Shown here in pieces: positions 28,146 to 37,040 of a stretch of 64,000 nucleotides of DNA. The translations under genes were made by a program, and so were the position numbers. The stretch is from SAR202 cluster bacterium (GTDB lineage: Bacteria; Chloroflexota; Dehalococcoidia; Lucifugimonadales; UBA826): the NCBI GenBank assembly GCA_022447825.1, contig JAKUTY010000005.1, positions 1-64,000 on the forward strand, read 5' to 3'. The number at the start of each line of letters is the position of its first letter. Within the stretch, counting starts at the first letter, position 1. Below the pieces are notes generated by a model, which searched no databases, was not told the origin of the DNA, and saw only the letters and a list, made by a program, of their open reading frames with translations.

Positions 28146-29438
28146 ATGATTGAAAGATATGCTAGAGAAAAAATGAAGGCTGTATGGTCTGACAAAAATA
28201 AATATGATAAATGGTTGCAGATTGAAATAGCAGTTTGTGAGGCTTGGGCAAAAATAGGCTTGATTCCTCAAGATGATATTAAAAAAATCAGAAATGCTTC
28301 ATATGATTTCGATGTGTTCACAGAAATTTTGCAAACAACTAAACACGATATGACAGCTTTTATTAAAGCAACTACCATTAATTTAGGAGAGGAAGGAAGA
28401 TGGATTCATCAAGGTCTAACTACTAGCGATGTGTGGGATACATCCACTAGTATGCAATTAGTTGAAGCTTGTGAATTATTAGATTATGAATTAAATGATC
28501 TAAGAGAAGCCTTAAAAGATAAGGCCATAGAACATAAGAACACTTTGATGATGGGTAGAACTCATGGAGTTCATGCCGAACCAGTTACTCTAGGTCTTAA
28601 GATGGCACTATGGTGGGATGAGTTAAATAGAGGAATTGAGAGATTACATCAAGCAAAATCTTCTATATCTGTAGGTAAAATTTCAGGCCCTGTTGGTACC
28701 CATGCTACAGCTCCCCCGCAGATAGAAATAGAAGTGTGTGCTTTATTAGGTTTAAAACCTGCTCCTGTATCTAACCAAGTAATCCAAAGAGATCGCCATG
28801 CCCACTTTATGACTACACTGGCATTGATTGCTGCTACTTTAGAAAAAATAGCAACAGAGATTAGAGGGTTACAAAGAACTGAAATAAGAGAAGTTGAAGA
28901 GCCGTTTGGAGATGGGCAAACAGGATCGTCTTCTATGCCACATAAAAGAAATCCTGAGTTGACTGAGAGGGTTTGTGGTTTGGCTAGATTGATAAGAGGT
29001 TATGCACTAACTTCTATTGAAAATGTAGCTTTGTGGGGAGAGCGAGATATCAGCCATTCCTCTGCAGAGAGACTAATATTTCCTGATGGTTGTATGGCTT
29101 TAGATTACATTACTAATATCTTGACTGAAGTGATATCTGGATTGAGGATTTATGAAGATAGAATGGCAGAAAACATGGAAATTACTAATGGGTTACTTTT
29201 TTCTCAAAGGACAATGTTGAAATTAGTTGAGAAAGGAATTAGTCGTGAAGATGCTTACAAGTTAGTACAGAATTATTCTATGCAAACTTGGGATGAGAAA
29301 TTAGATTTTAGAGAATTGATATGTAATGATTTGCAAGTCAAAAATTTATTGTCGCAAAGTGAATTAGACGATTTGTTTGACTATAAATCCTATACCCAAT
29401 ATGTAGATGAAATTTATGCTAAAGCAGGGTTAAGTTGA
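28146..29438 (+). CDS. purB: adenylosuccinate lyase
   Basis: 430 residues from the ATG at 28146, 8 bases after purD. It cleaves SAICAR and adenylosuccinate. The fumarase/aspartase signature GSSSMPHKRNPELTE lies near 262-276 and carries the catalytic Ser loop. The His motif is in MGRTHGVHAEP near 140, and TTSDVWDTS lies near 94. A longer ORF upstream overlaps purD and lacks support. Confidence 0.96.
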   Translation: MIERYAREKMKAVWSDKNKYDKWLQIEIAVCEAWAKIGLIPQDDIKKIRNASYDFDVFTEILQTTKHDMTAFIKATTINLGEEGRWIHQGLTTSDVWDTSTSMQLVEACELLDYELNDLREALKDKAIEHKNTLMMGRTHGVHAEPVTLGLKMALWWDELNRGIERLHQAKSSISVGKISGPVGTHATAPPQIEIEVCALLGLKPAPVSNQVIQRDRHAHFMTTLALIAATLEKIATEIRGLQRTEIREVEEPFGDGQTGSSSMPHKRNPELTERVCGLARLIRGYALTSIENVALWGERDISHSSAERLIFPDGCMALDYITNILTEVISGLRIYEDRMAENMEITNGLLFSQRTMLKLVEKGISREDAYKLVQNYSMQTWDEKLDFRELICNDLQVKNLLSQSELDDLFDYKSYTQYVDEIYAKAGLS

Positions 29439-29441
29439 AGT

Positions 29442-30329
29442 ATGATTGATTCTACAGCTTTATTAGAATCAGATTTCCCCAATTTGATCCACAGAGGTAA
29501 GGTTCGCGATACTCATTTTGTTGATGAGGAAACTTTATTAATGGTTGCTACAGATAGAGTCTCTGCGTTTGATGTAGTTTTACCAACAGGGATTCCTGGA
29601 AAAGGTAAAGTACTTAATCAAATGGCATCTTTTTGGTTTGAGAAAACAAAACATATTATCCCAAATCATTTTTTGAAATTAGGAGTTGATGATCAAAGAT
29701 TAGATTGCTACTCTTCTGATTTGAAGGCAAGATCCATGTTGGTAAAAAAGGCTGAAAGGTTAGATGTTGAATGTGTTGCTAGAGGCTATATAACTGGTTC
29801 AGCTCTTTTAGAGTATCAAGAAAAAGGTTCCACAAGTGGAATTAAGCTACCAGAAGGATTAGTGGAGTCTGATAAATTGAAATCTACAATTTTTACTCCT
29901 TCTACTAAAGCAAATGAAGGTCACGATGAGAATATCAGTTTTGATCAAATGATTAGCATTGTAGGTTCAGACATAGCGGAAGAGTTGAGACATGTCACTT
30001 TGGATTTGTATAGTTTTGCCCATGATTATGCACTAAGTAAAGGTATCATTATTGCAGATACTAAATTTGAATTCGGAATAATAGATAATCAAATAATTTT
30101 AATTGATGAGATTTTAACTCCCGACTCTAGTAGGTTTTGGGATTTTACAAAATATGAACCTGGAAAAGTACAAGAAAGTTTTGATAAGCAATTTATTAGA
30201 AATTGGTTATTGGCCCAGAATTGGGATAAAGAGTATCCGGGACCTCAATTACCAAGTGCTATTATTTCTGAAACGAGTAGAATTTACCTAGAAGTATTTG
30301 AAACTTTAACCGAATTAAAAATAAACTGA
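29442..30329 (+). CDS. purC: SAICAR synthase
   Basis: 295 residues. It condenses CAIR with aspartate. It opens with IHRGKVRDTHFVDEETLLMVATDRVSAFDVVLP in two pieces (GKVRDTH and ATDRVSAFDVV are the ATP-site motifs). ARGYITGSALLEY and the DEILTPDSSRFWD segment near 235 confirm the family. The length matches the longer SAICAR synthase form. It starts 3 bases after purB. Confidence 0.96.
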   Translation: MIDSTALLESDFPNLIHRGKVRDTHFVDEETLLMVATDRVSAFDVVLPTGIPGKGKVLNQMASFWFEKTKHIIPNHFLKLGVDDQRLDCYSSDLKARSMLVKKAERLDVECVARGYITGSALLEYQEKGSTSGIKLPEGLVESDKLKSTIFTPSTKANEGHDENISFDQMISIVGSDIAEELRHVTLDLYSFAHDYALSKGIIIADTKFEFGIIDNQIILIDEILTPDSSRFWDFTKYEPGKVQESFDKQFIRNWLLAQNWDKEYPGPQLPSAIISETSRIYLEVFETLTELKIN

Positions 30330-30336
30330 GAGAGTG

Positions 30337-30525
30337 ATGACTACACAAAAAACACCTAAAAAAGATAGATTAACTGCTACCCAAGCTAGAGCTGCTCGTA
30401 GAGATAGGCAATCAGCTAAAAGTAAAATTAAAAGATGGCTCATCACAATTGCTGTTTCATTGGTAGCTATATTGTTGATATTGGGATTGATTGCTCCGAT
30501 GTTAACTTCATTGTCAGGTAATTAA
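30337..30525 (+). CDS. small basic single-pass membrane protein
   Basis: 62 residues, with a strongly basic first half (KTPKKDRLTATQARAARRDRQ) and one membrane segment at about 37-57 (WLITIAVSLVAILLILGLI). A GTG at 30334 is an alternative start. I do not recognise it. Its charge pattern resembles the basic, single-helix protein at 47961. It is embedded between purC and purS. Confidence 0.6.
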   Translation: MTTQKTPKKDRLTATQARAARRDRQSAKSKIKRWLITIAVSLVAILLILGLIAPMLTSLSGN

Positions 30526-30529
30526 TTTT

Positions 30530-30772
30530 TTGAAAGTCAAAATTTTTATTAGTCTTAAACCCACAGTAAGTGACCCTCAGGGCACAACCATAAAAGGTGC
30601 ACTGCATAAACTTGGATTTAATATGGTTAATGATGTTAGGGCTGGAAAGTTTATTGAATTAGACATTGAAGATGGTGAAGAATCTGATATCAGGCTTCAG
30701 GTGTCTGAAATGTGTCAAAAACTACTTTCTAATCCGATTATAGAAGATTTTGAATTTGAATTAGAGAAATAG
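30530..30772 (+). CDS. purS: phosphoribosylformylglycinamidine synthase subunit PurS
   Basis: 80 residues, the normal size for PurS. It forms a complex with PurL and PurQ to make FGAM. The sequence KVKIFISLKPTVSDPQG at the N-terminus and the C-terminal NPIIEDFEFELE are typical. The start is TTG at 30530. PurQ and PurL usually follow but are not here: the next gene, hisB, is on the opposite strand and converges after 1 base. Confidence 0.93.
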   Translation: MKVKIFISLKPTVSDPQGTTIKGALHKLGFNMVNDVRAGKFIELDIEDGEESDIRLQVSEMCQKLLSNPIIEDFEFELEK

Positions 30773-30773
30773 T

Positions 30774-31379
30774 TTAGGCGTTAATAGTTCCTTTAGTACT
30801 AGAAATTGAATCTCCTACTCTAGGATCGAAAGATACTGCTGTTTTTAGAGATCTAGCTAAACTCTTGAATGAAGCTTCAGCGATGTGGTGGTTGTTAATT
30901 CCTGAGACCACTTTTAAATGCAGATTAATTTTTGCCTCAATTGCAAATGCTTCCATGAAATGACGAATTAAATCCGAAGGTAATCCACCTAGATCAGAAT
31001 CTGTCAAAGGTGATTCTACGCATGCGTATCCCCTACCCCCGCAATCTACAACTGTTAAAACTAGGGCCTCATCCAAGGGTACGTATGTATGTCCCATTCG
31101 TGTGATGCCTTGCCCGTCAGATAATGCTTCGTTAATTGTTTGGCCTAATGTAATAGCTATGTCTTCTACTAAATGATGATAACCCACTTCAATATCACCA
31201 GATGCTTGAATATCTAAATCCATCAACCCGTGACGTGCTATTTGTGCAAGTAGATGGTCTAACATTCCGTTACCGGTTTTTACATTGTATTCGCCTGTTC
31301 CATCCAAATTGATTTTGACATTAATGTCAGTTTCGTTAGTTTTTCTTTTTTTCTGGGCTATTCTTTGTGATTTACTCAT
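30774..31379 (-). CDS. hisB: imidazoleglycerol-phosphate dehydratase
   Basis: 201 residues, the monofunctional HisB form without the phosphatase domain. It dehydrates imidazole glycerol phosphate. The paired metal-binding motifs are visible: GMLDHLLAQIARHG and YHHLVEDIAITLG in the first half, and NNHHIAEASFKS in the second. It overlaps hisC by 8 bases and is the last gene of the his operon. Confidence 0.95.
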   Translation of the reverse strand: MSKSQRIAQKKRKTNETDINVKINLDGTGEYNVKTGNGMLDHLLAQIARHGLMDLDIQASGDIEVGYHHLVEDIAITLGQTINEALSDGQGITRMGHTYVPLDEALVLTVVDCGGRGYACVESPLTDSDLGGLPSDLIRHFMEAFAIEAKINLHLKVVSGINNHHIAEASFKSLARSLKTAVSFDPRVGDSISSTKGTINA

Positions 31380-32469
31380 GATTCATTGCTTTTTGAATTG
31401 TTTTTAGGACTTTTTGGTTTTGCATTTCTGTACCAATTGAAATTCTAAATGAATTTTTTAGTCTTTCAGTATTGAACTTCCTAACGAATATACCGTTTTC
31501 TTCTAATTCTCCATATACAGTTTTGCAGTGATTTTCTGTGAATTCACACAAAATGTAATTGCCGGATGAGGGATAGGCTGTTAATCCGTTGATTTTATTT
31601 AGCTCAACATGCATCCGATTTCTATCAACTATTATCTTGTCGACATTTCTTTGCAAAAACTCTATGTCGTCAAATGAGGCTAGTAATGCAGCTTCAGCAG
31701 CTACATTCACATTGTAAGGGGGTTTGATTTCCATTAAGTATTTTGTAGCCGCAGAATGCATTAATCCGTAACCTACTCTTAACCCAGCTAATCCTGCCCA
31801 TTTACTCATGGTTCTTAGAACAATTAAGTTTGGATGTTCTAGAACTAAATTTTGTACTGAAGATTTTGCAAATTCAAAATACGCTTCATCAACTACTATC
31901 AGGATATCTTTTTGTAAAAGATATTTAATGTGATCAAGGCTGACTGTATTTCCCGTAGGATTGTTTGGAGAGGTAATGAATATTAGTTTTGTAGTAGAGT
32001 CGATATTTTTTTCGATTTCTTCGATATTTAAATCATAATTTGAATCTCTCTCTGCAAATTTTACATTTGCTCCAGCAATTTTGGCACAAAAACTGTACAT
32101 ACCAAATGTGGGTGAACAATCTAAAATTGAGTCTCCGGGAGAAATAAATATACGGAAAATTAAATCAATAATTTCGTCTGCGCCTGCACCAGCTACTATG
32201 TTTTCAATTGGGAGCCCAGTGTATTTACTTATTGCGTTTCTGATTCTGATTTGGTCAGGATCAGGATATAAGTGTACTTGTGTTTGATTAATAGATTCTA
32301 TAGCTTTTGGTGAGGCCCCGTATGGGTTTTCGTTACCATTTAATTTTATGATTTCAGTTTCAGGTATGCCTGATTTTTTAGATAGAAGTTCTGGTGGGTT
32401 GACTGCATCATATGTTGCCAAAGAAAGTAAATGCGGTCTGACTATTTTGTCGATATTAAAGTTTTTCAT
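31372..32469 (-). CDS. hisC: histidinol-phosphate aminotransferase
   Basis: 365 residues, a class I/II PLP aminotransferase. It shows LNGNENPYGASPKAI near 41-55, VAGAGADEIIDLIFR, ITSPNNPTGN, VVDEAYFEFA, and the PLP lysine in RTMSKWAGLAGLRVGYG near 220. Its position between hisD and hisB supports HisC over other aminotransferases. Start and stop overlap its neighbours, so it is tightly coupled. Confidence 0.95.
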   Translation of the reverse strand: MKNFNIDKIVRPHLLSLATYDAVNPPELLSKKSGIPETEIIKLNGNENPYGASPKAIESINQTQVHLYPDPDQIRIRNAISKYTGLPIENIVAGAGADEIIDLIFRIFISPGDSILDCSPTFGMYSFCAKIAGANVKFAERDSNYDLNIEEIEKNIDSTTKLIFITSPNNPTGNTVSLDHIKYLLQKDILIVVDEAYFEFAKSSVQNLVLEHPNLIVLRTMSKWAGLAGLRVGYGLMHSAATKYLMEIKPPYNVNVAAEAALLASFDDIEFLQRNVDKIIVDRNRMHVELNKINGLTAYPSSGNYILCEFTENHCKTVYGELEENGIFVRKFNTERLKNSFRISIGTEMQNQKVLKTIQKAMNHE

Positions 32470-33788
32470 TATTCAAATAATTCTTTTCTGATTTCTGCTG
32501 CTTCTGCATGGCCTGTTAATCCTTCTTCTTTGGCTATGGTTGCTGCTAATTCACCAATTTTAATGGAATTTGATTGAGAAATATTAACTATTGGGACTGT
32601 TTTTTGAAAAGTATGTACTCCTAATCCTGAATTGAATCGGGCTGTGCCTGCTGTAGGCATTACATGACTTGGGCCTGCGCCATAATCGCCTAAAACTTCA
32701 TGGGAAAATTCGCCTAAAAATATCATTCCGGCATTTAACACGAATGGTACCCATTTTTGAGGATTCTCAACTGCTAGGCATAAATGCTCAGGGGCGAAAA
32801 TATTGCCAAGAGTTAAAGATTCCTCAATTGAGTCTACGAGGCAAATAGCTCCTTGCTGTTGTAAAGAAATTTTGGCAATACTATTTCGGGCTATTCTAGA
32901 TACCCTTATCTCTAATTCAGATTGCACTTTTAAGGCTATATCATTCGAATTTGTTATAAGAATTGGTTTTGCTAATTCATCGTGTTCAGCTTGAGCTATT
33001 AAGTCTGCTGCAACAAGGGTTGGATTAGAAGAGTTGTCTGCAATTACTAAGGTTTCTGTTGGTCCATACAGCCCATCAATCCCGACATCTCCAAACACTA
33101 TTTTTTTTGCTAATGTCACAAATAAATTTCCAGGTCCACAAATAATATCGACTGGTTCAATAGTTTCTGTTCCATATGCTAGTGCAGCTACAGCTTGTGC
33201 ACCGCCAACTCCATAAACTTTGTCTACTTTGGCTATGTATGCAGCAGCTAATACTGAATCCGGTATATCCCCATTGGAATTAACTGGACATGTGATTGAA
33301 ATTTTTTTTACACCTGCAATCTTTGCTGGGATAGTGGACATTAGTACAGTAGATGGATATCGTGCAGTGCCTCCAGGTATATAAGCTCCAACAGAATTTA
33401 CAGGAATGAAGTTTTGTCCATAACCTTCTGTTTCGTCATACCAAGACTTAGGTAAGGATTTTTTATGGAATTCGGTAATCCTTTCAGCTGATAGAGTTAA
33501 TGCTTTTTGAAGGTTTTGAGGTATTTTGTTGTAAGCATCCTCTAATTTATTCTGGTTGATGACAAAATTATTAGTTGCATGCCCTTCTATTTTAAGTACA
33601 AGATCTTTTATTGCTTGATCTCCAGAATTACGTACTTGATCAACTATTTTCTGTACATATGAGTGTGCATCAAGTGGCTCTCCAAAAACCAATTGAGATG
33701 ATTTTAAGATAGAATCTGAATTAAGATTAATGAAACGGTTTGCAGATAGAAATTCTTTAGATTTTTCAAAACCTTTAATTATATTCAT
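32469..33788 (-). CDS. hisD: histidinol dehydrogenase
   Basis: 439 residues. It oxidises L-histidinol to histidine with NAD and Zn. The motifs IPGGTARYPSTVLM, VDIICGPGNLFVTLAKK, YGPTETLVIAD and AQAEHDELAKPILIT are family-specific, and the catalytic region NIFAPEHLCLAVEN and DYGAGPSHVMPT follow. It overlaps the upstream phospholipase-like gene by 14 bases and touches hisC. Confidence 0.96.
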   Translation of the reverse strand: MNIIKGFEKSKEFLSANRFINLNSDSILKSSQLVFGEPLDAHSYVQKIVDQVRNSGDQAIKDLVLKIEGHATNNFVINQNKLEDAYNKIPQNLQKALTLSAERITEFHKKSLPKSWYDETEGYGQNFIPVNSVGAYIPGGTARYPSTVLMSTIPAKIAGVKKISITCPVNSNGDIPDSVLAAAYIAKVDKVYGVGGAQAVAALAYGTETIEPVDIICGPGNLFVTLAKKIVFGDVGIDGLYGPTETLVIADNSSNPTLVAADLIAQAEHDELAKPILITNSNDIALKVQSELEIRVSRIARNSIAKISLQQQGAICLVDSIEESLTLGNIFAPEHLCLAVENPQKWVPFVLNAGMIFLGEFSHEVLGDYGAGPSHVMPTAGTARFNSGLGVHTFQKTVPIVNISQSNSIKIGELAATIAKEEGLTGHAEAAEIRKELFE

Positions 33789-34524
33789 TTAAAAATCCAT
33801 TTATAGCTTTGTCTATATTATCTTTACTAGTGGATTCAAATTCTTCTAATAAATTCTGTGGCAATAAATTCAAAACATTGTTTATGTTTTGAATGGGGTC
33901 TGCCAAAAAGTTCTGGGTGAATGGAATTGCTTCGTGTTGAGCATTTCCGTTTGAGATGCGTTTAGCCATAAAGTTGAGCCTGTCCCATGAAAATCCAAGA
34001 TTTAAAAAGTTACAGATCCAATCTCTCCACTCGTTCAAAGAGTTGTTACTTAAAAAAGGAAGTGACACTTTTTCTATATTACATTTTTCAATTGATTCAA
34101 TTTTTGATTCGATTGAACCCCAATATTGGCTGTCCATGTACATTTGGATTGCTCTGTCTAAGACAAGTATGGGGGTAGATTTTGGGAAAACGTTTTCATT
34201 TGAAAAATGTTTTCTGAAAACTGTAGTGATCCAAGTTTCATCCAAAACTAAATGAGTTACGTAGCCAGTTAAAAATGTTTTTATAATTTCATCCTGATCT
34301 TTAATTTGATGTATTTCAGGAAATTTTTGCGTCATGTTTGCAATTCCCTCTCCCACTGAATTAAAGTCCAAGTCTACAAAATGGTACACAGATCTATTTT
34401 CTTTAGTTATTACTCTGATATCTGGAGATGTAGCTCCTAGTAAATATATAGGAAGAAATTCTTGTGGCATTGTCTCTGGGACTGATTTCATAGCAAAGTG
34501 AATGTGTGTAGCTAAATTAGGCAT
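33775..34524 (-). CDS. zinc-dependent phospholipase C-like protein inside the his operon
   Basis: 249 residues. The N-terminus MPNLATHIHFAMKSV, then LPIYLLGATSPDIR and a His in VYHFVDLDF, follow the pattern of bacterial PF00882-type (zinc-dependent phospholipase C / HD-like) proteins. A further VTHLVLDETWI motif carries another His. No signal peptide is seen, so a cytoplasmic hydrolase is likely. The substrate is unknown. It overlaps hisG by 8 bases and hisD by 14, so it is translated as part of the histidine operon although it has no known place in that pathway. Confidence 0.72.
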   Translation of the reverse strand: MPNLATHIHFAMKSVPETMPQEFLPIYLLGATSPDIRVITKENRSVYHFVDLDFNSVGEGIANMTQKFPEIHQIKDQDEIIKTFLTGYVTHLVLDETWITTVFRKHFSNENVFPKSTPILVLDRAIQMYMDSQYWGSIESKIESIEKCNIEKVSLPFLSNNSLNEWRDWICNFLNLGFSWDRLNFMAKRISNGNAQHEAIPFTQNFLADPIQNINNVLNLLPQNLLEEFESTSKDNIDKAINGFLNEYN

Positions 34525-35242
34525 CCTTAACCCTTTTGCTTAAGTAGCTTTGTAGTTTTGTAACAATTTGATTAATTATAGCTAGCTTATTTGATTGATC
34601 TGATATGGATTGGCTGTTAACAATCAAGCAAGATTCAGAATCAAGTATGATTCCACCAGATATTGTTTTGAGCTTGTTAGCTTTCATTGTAGTTCCTGTT
34701 GATGTAATGTCAGTGATTATGTCAGCTGAGCCCATTTCTGGAGCTATTTCCAAAGTTCCGCTTGAAGGAACAATAGAAAAATTTGAAATGCTATTTGAGA
34801 TTAGAAAATGTTCAGTCAGTCTAGGGAATTTGCTAGCTATTTTAAGATTCAATCCTTTACGTTTAAAATCTGTAGCAACTTCTGCTAGATCAGCAATTGA
34901 AGAAACATCAAACCATGATTCTGGAACCCCAAAAGCTAATGAACAAGCCCCAAAACCTAAATTATTTAACAAGATTTGAGTATATTCAGGGTTAGTTTGA
35001 AATTCTAAATAACGGTCATACCCTACTATTCCTAGATCGGCATTTCCTTCTTCAACTTTCCAAGTAATATCAGCACTTCTTTGGAACAAAATAGAAACTC
35101 CAGCAAGGGCTGGTATTTCGCCAATATAACGGCGTTTATTAGGTCTATTTACTTCTAATCCACAATTATTTAAGAATTCTAAAGTGGGATCATACAGAGC
35201 ACCGCTACTTGAAATTGCAAGAGTTAAATCTGAAGAAGTCAA
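34517..35242 (-). CDS. hisG: ATP phosphoribosyltransferase, short-form catalytic subunit
   Basis: 241 residues, lacking the C-terminal regulatory domain of the long form, which agrees with hisZ being next to it. It starts the pathway by joining ATP and PRPP. The sequence shows LTLAISSSGALYDPTLEFL at the N-terminus, EEGNADLGIVGYDRY, LKIASKFPRLTEHF, and the PRPP loop DIITDITSTGTTMKANKL near 175. It overlaps hisZ by 4 bases. Confidence 0.93.
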   Translation of the reverse strand: MTSSDLTLAISSSGALYDPTLEFLNNCGLEVNRPNKRRYIGEIPALAGVSILFQRSADITWKVEEGNADLGIVGYDRYLEFQTNPEYTQILLNNLGFGACSLAFGVPESWFDVSSIADLAEVATDFKRKGLNLKIASKFPRLTEHFLISNSISNFSIVPSSGTLEIAPEMGSADIITDITSTGTTMKANKLKTISGGIILDSESCLIVNSQSISDQSNKLAIINQIVTKLQSYLSKRVKDA

Positions 35243-36438
35243 GTTTCACCTCTATCTATTGAAATGATTTCATCAATATTTACTGCAAATCCAATGGCAG
35301 GTATATCTGTGTGGTGGCCTAGAGCTCTAAAAAGTCCGTCATATCGACCACCGCCACCAATAGTTTTGGTGTTTTGATTTATCTCAGTTTCTATGTCGAA
35401 TATTATTCCTGTGTAATAGGTCAATCCCCTATTACGTTCAAAGTCTATTAAAAATGTTACATCTAGATTTTTTGGAATAGAGACTTCTTTCACTACGTTG
35501 GAAATATACGAAATTGAATTTAATAGTTCTTGTGGGTAAGAGGTAGATTTAATACTAACTACATTAGTCTTAGAAAACTCTCTGAAAAAATTTAATAAAA
35601 CTGTAAGAATTTTATTATATTCAGTTGATTTTAATGAATTTATTTGCTTCTTTCTTAATCTTTCTGCAACTTCATCTGCTGTTCTTCTGCCAAAATTATA
35701 TGAATCTTTTTTAGATTCCAGATCTGTCAAAAGTTTTAGAATTTTATCTTCTGTTGACGAATCGGTATCTGACACAACCTTAGATAATAGACCTAATTCT
35801 AAAGCCTTTTGAGTTAGCGCTTTTGTTGAGTCATCAACTTGAAGTTTGTTTATGTTGTCTAAGGTAAAATCAGTTAAAGCTTCAGTGAATCCGGAATTCC
35901 CAAGAAATTCTCTTATTGGTCCTACGTTTCCAATTGCAACTGTGAGGTTTTTTATGGGGGTTTTAGAAATACATTCTAGAGATAAAGATAAAATTTCAGC
36001 ATCAGATTGGATAGAATTATTCCCTATTAGTTCTGCTCCCAGTTGTGTGAATTGTTTGGTAGATGAAGGCAGGTTTTTTTCTTGGTTTCTAAAAACAGGC
36101 CCAGAATACTGGTACCTATATTCAGAGCTGCTGTTCGCATTAGATTCAATCAATATACGTATAATAGAGGAAGTGAATTCTGGACGTAAACTTACTTTTT
36201 TTCCGTTTGGTTCTGAAAACGAATACAGTCTTTTAGAGATTTCACCACCAGATTTTCGTTCATAGAGTTCTGTAGGTTCAAGAATAGGGCAATCTATGGA
36301 AATGTATTCTGATTTACTAAACGCCTCATGTATGCTGTTAGTCAATTTGTTTTTCAAATTTAAATGATTAGTATCAGAGATAAACATCCCTTCCAATTTA
36401 GAAATAGGTAAAGAGTATTTTGAAATCTGTTTTTCCAT
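35239..36438 (-). CDS. hisZ: ATP phosphoribosyltransferase regulatory subunit HisZ
   Basis: 399 residues from the ATG at 36438. The 455-residue alternative would overlap purE and adds a sequence unlike the family. It is a histidyl-tRNA synthetase-like catalytic core: motif 2 FSEPNGKKVSLRPEFTSSIIRI near 85-105, RYQYSGPVFRNQE, and the C-terminal GLTYYTGIIFDI and GGGGRYDGLFRALG. It has no anticodon-binding domain. With short HisG next to it, HisZ is preferred over HisS. It is the first gene of the his operon and divergent from purE. Confidence 0.9.
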   Translation of the reverse strand: MEKQISKYSLPISKLEGMFISDTNHLNLKNKLTNSIHEAFSKSEYISIDCPILEPTELYERKSGGEISKRLYSFSEPNGKKVSLRPEFTSSIIRILIESNANSSSEYRYQYSGPVFRNQEKNLPSSTKQFTQLGAELIGNNSIQSDAEILSLSLECISKTPIKNLTVAIGNVGPIREFLGNSGFTEALTDFTLDNINKLQVDDSTKALTQKALELGLLSKVVSDTDSSTEDKILKLLTDLESKKDSYNFGRRTADEVAERLRKKQINSLKSTEYNKILTVLLNFFREFSKTNVVSIKSTSYPQELLNSISYISNVVKEVSIPKNLDVTFLIDFERNRGLTYYTGIIFDIETEINQNTKTIGGGGRYDGLFRALGHHTDIPAIGFAVNIDEIISIDRGET

Positions 36439-36524
36439 AGATACAAATTCTACAATACTACGGAGTATTGAAAAACTTTGTTCAACAGAATTATCATGAA
36501 CATACAAAAAATATGGAGATAAAT

Positions 36525-37040
36525 ATGGCAAATAATCAATCGGTTTCTCCAAAAATTGGCGTTTTAGGCGGGAGTACATCAGATTTTCCAGTTCTAGAGA
36601 AAGCAATAAATTTATTAGATGAATTACAAATTAGTAATGAATTAAGGGTAGTTTCTGCTCACAGAACACCGGACTGGTTATTTGAGTATGCAGAAACGGC
36701 TGAATCTAGAGGTATTCAAGTAATAATTGCGGGTGCTGGAGGAGCAGCGCATCTGCCTGGAATGTTAGCTGCAAAAACAGTGATTCCAATAATAGGCGTT
36801 CCTATTCCATTAGAGAATTTAAAAGGGATGGATTCATTGTTGTCTATTGTTCAAATGCCTCGAGGTGTGCCAGTGGCTACGGTTGCTATAGAAGGTTCCG
36901 AAAATGCAGCCTTACTAGCTGCTCAGATCTTAGCGGTTTCTGACCTCGACCTTAGAGAACGATTAAAGATATGGAGAAGTGATTTAACTGAAAAAGTTTT
37001 AAATAATCCAAGTGCTAAAGGGCTTGATGATGGAATCTAA
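36525..37040 (+). CDS. purE: N5-carboxyaminoimidazole ribonucleotide mutase PurE
   Basis: 171 residues from the ATG at 36525, which has a GGAG ribosome site. The longer ORF start at 36468 has none. It converts N5-CAIR to CAIR. Motifs: KIGVLGGSTSDFPVLE, VVSAHRTPDWLFEYA, IIAGAGGAAHLPGM, and GVPIPLENLKGMDSLLSIVQMP. It overlaps purK. Confidence 0.96.
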   Translation: MANNQSVSPKIGVLGGSTSDFPVLEKAINLLDELQISNELRVVSAHRTPDWLFEYAETAESRGIQVIIAGAGGAAHLPGMLAAKTVIPIIGVPIPLENLKGMDSLLSIVQMPRGVPVATVAIEGSENAALLAAQILAVSDLDLRERLKIWRSDLTEKVLNNPSAKGLDDGI

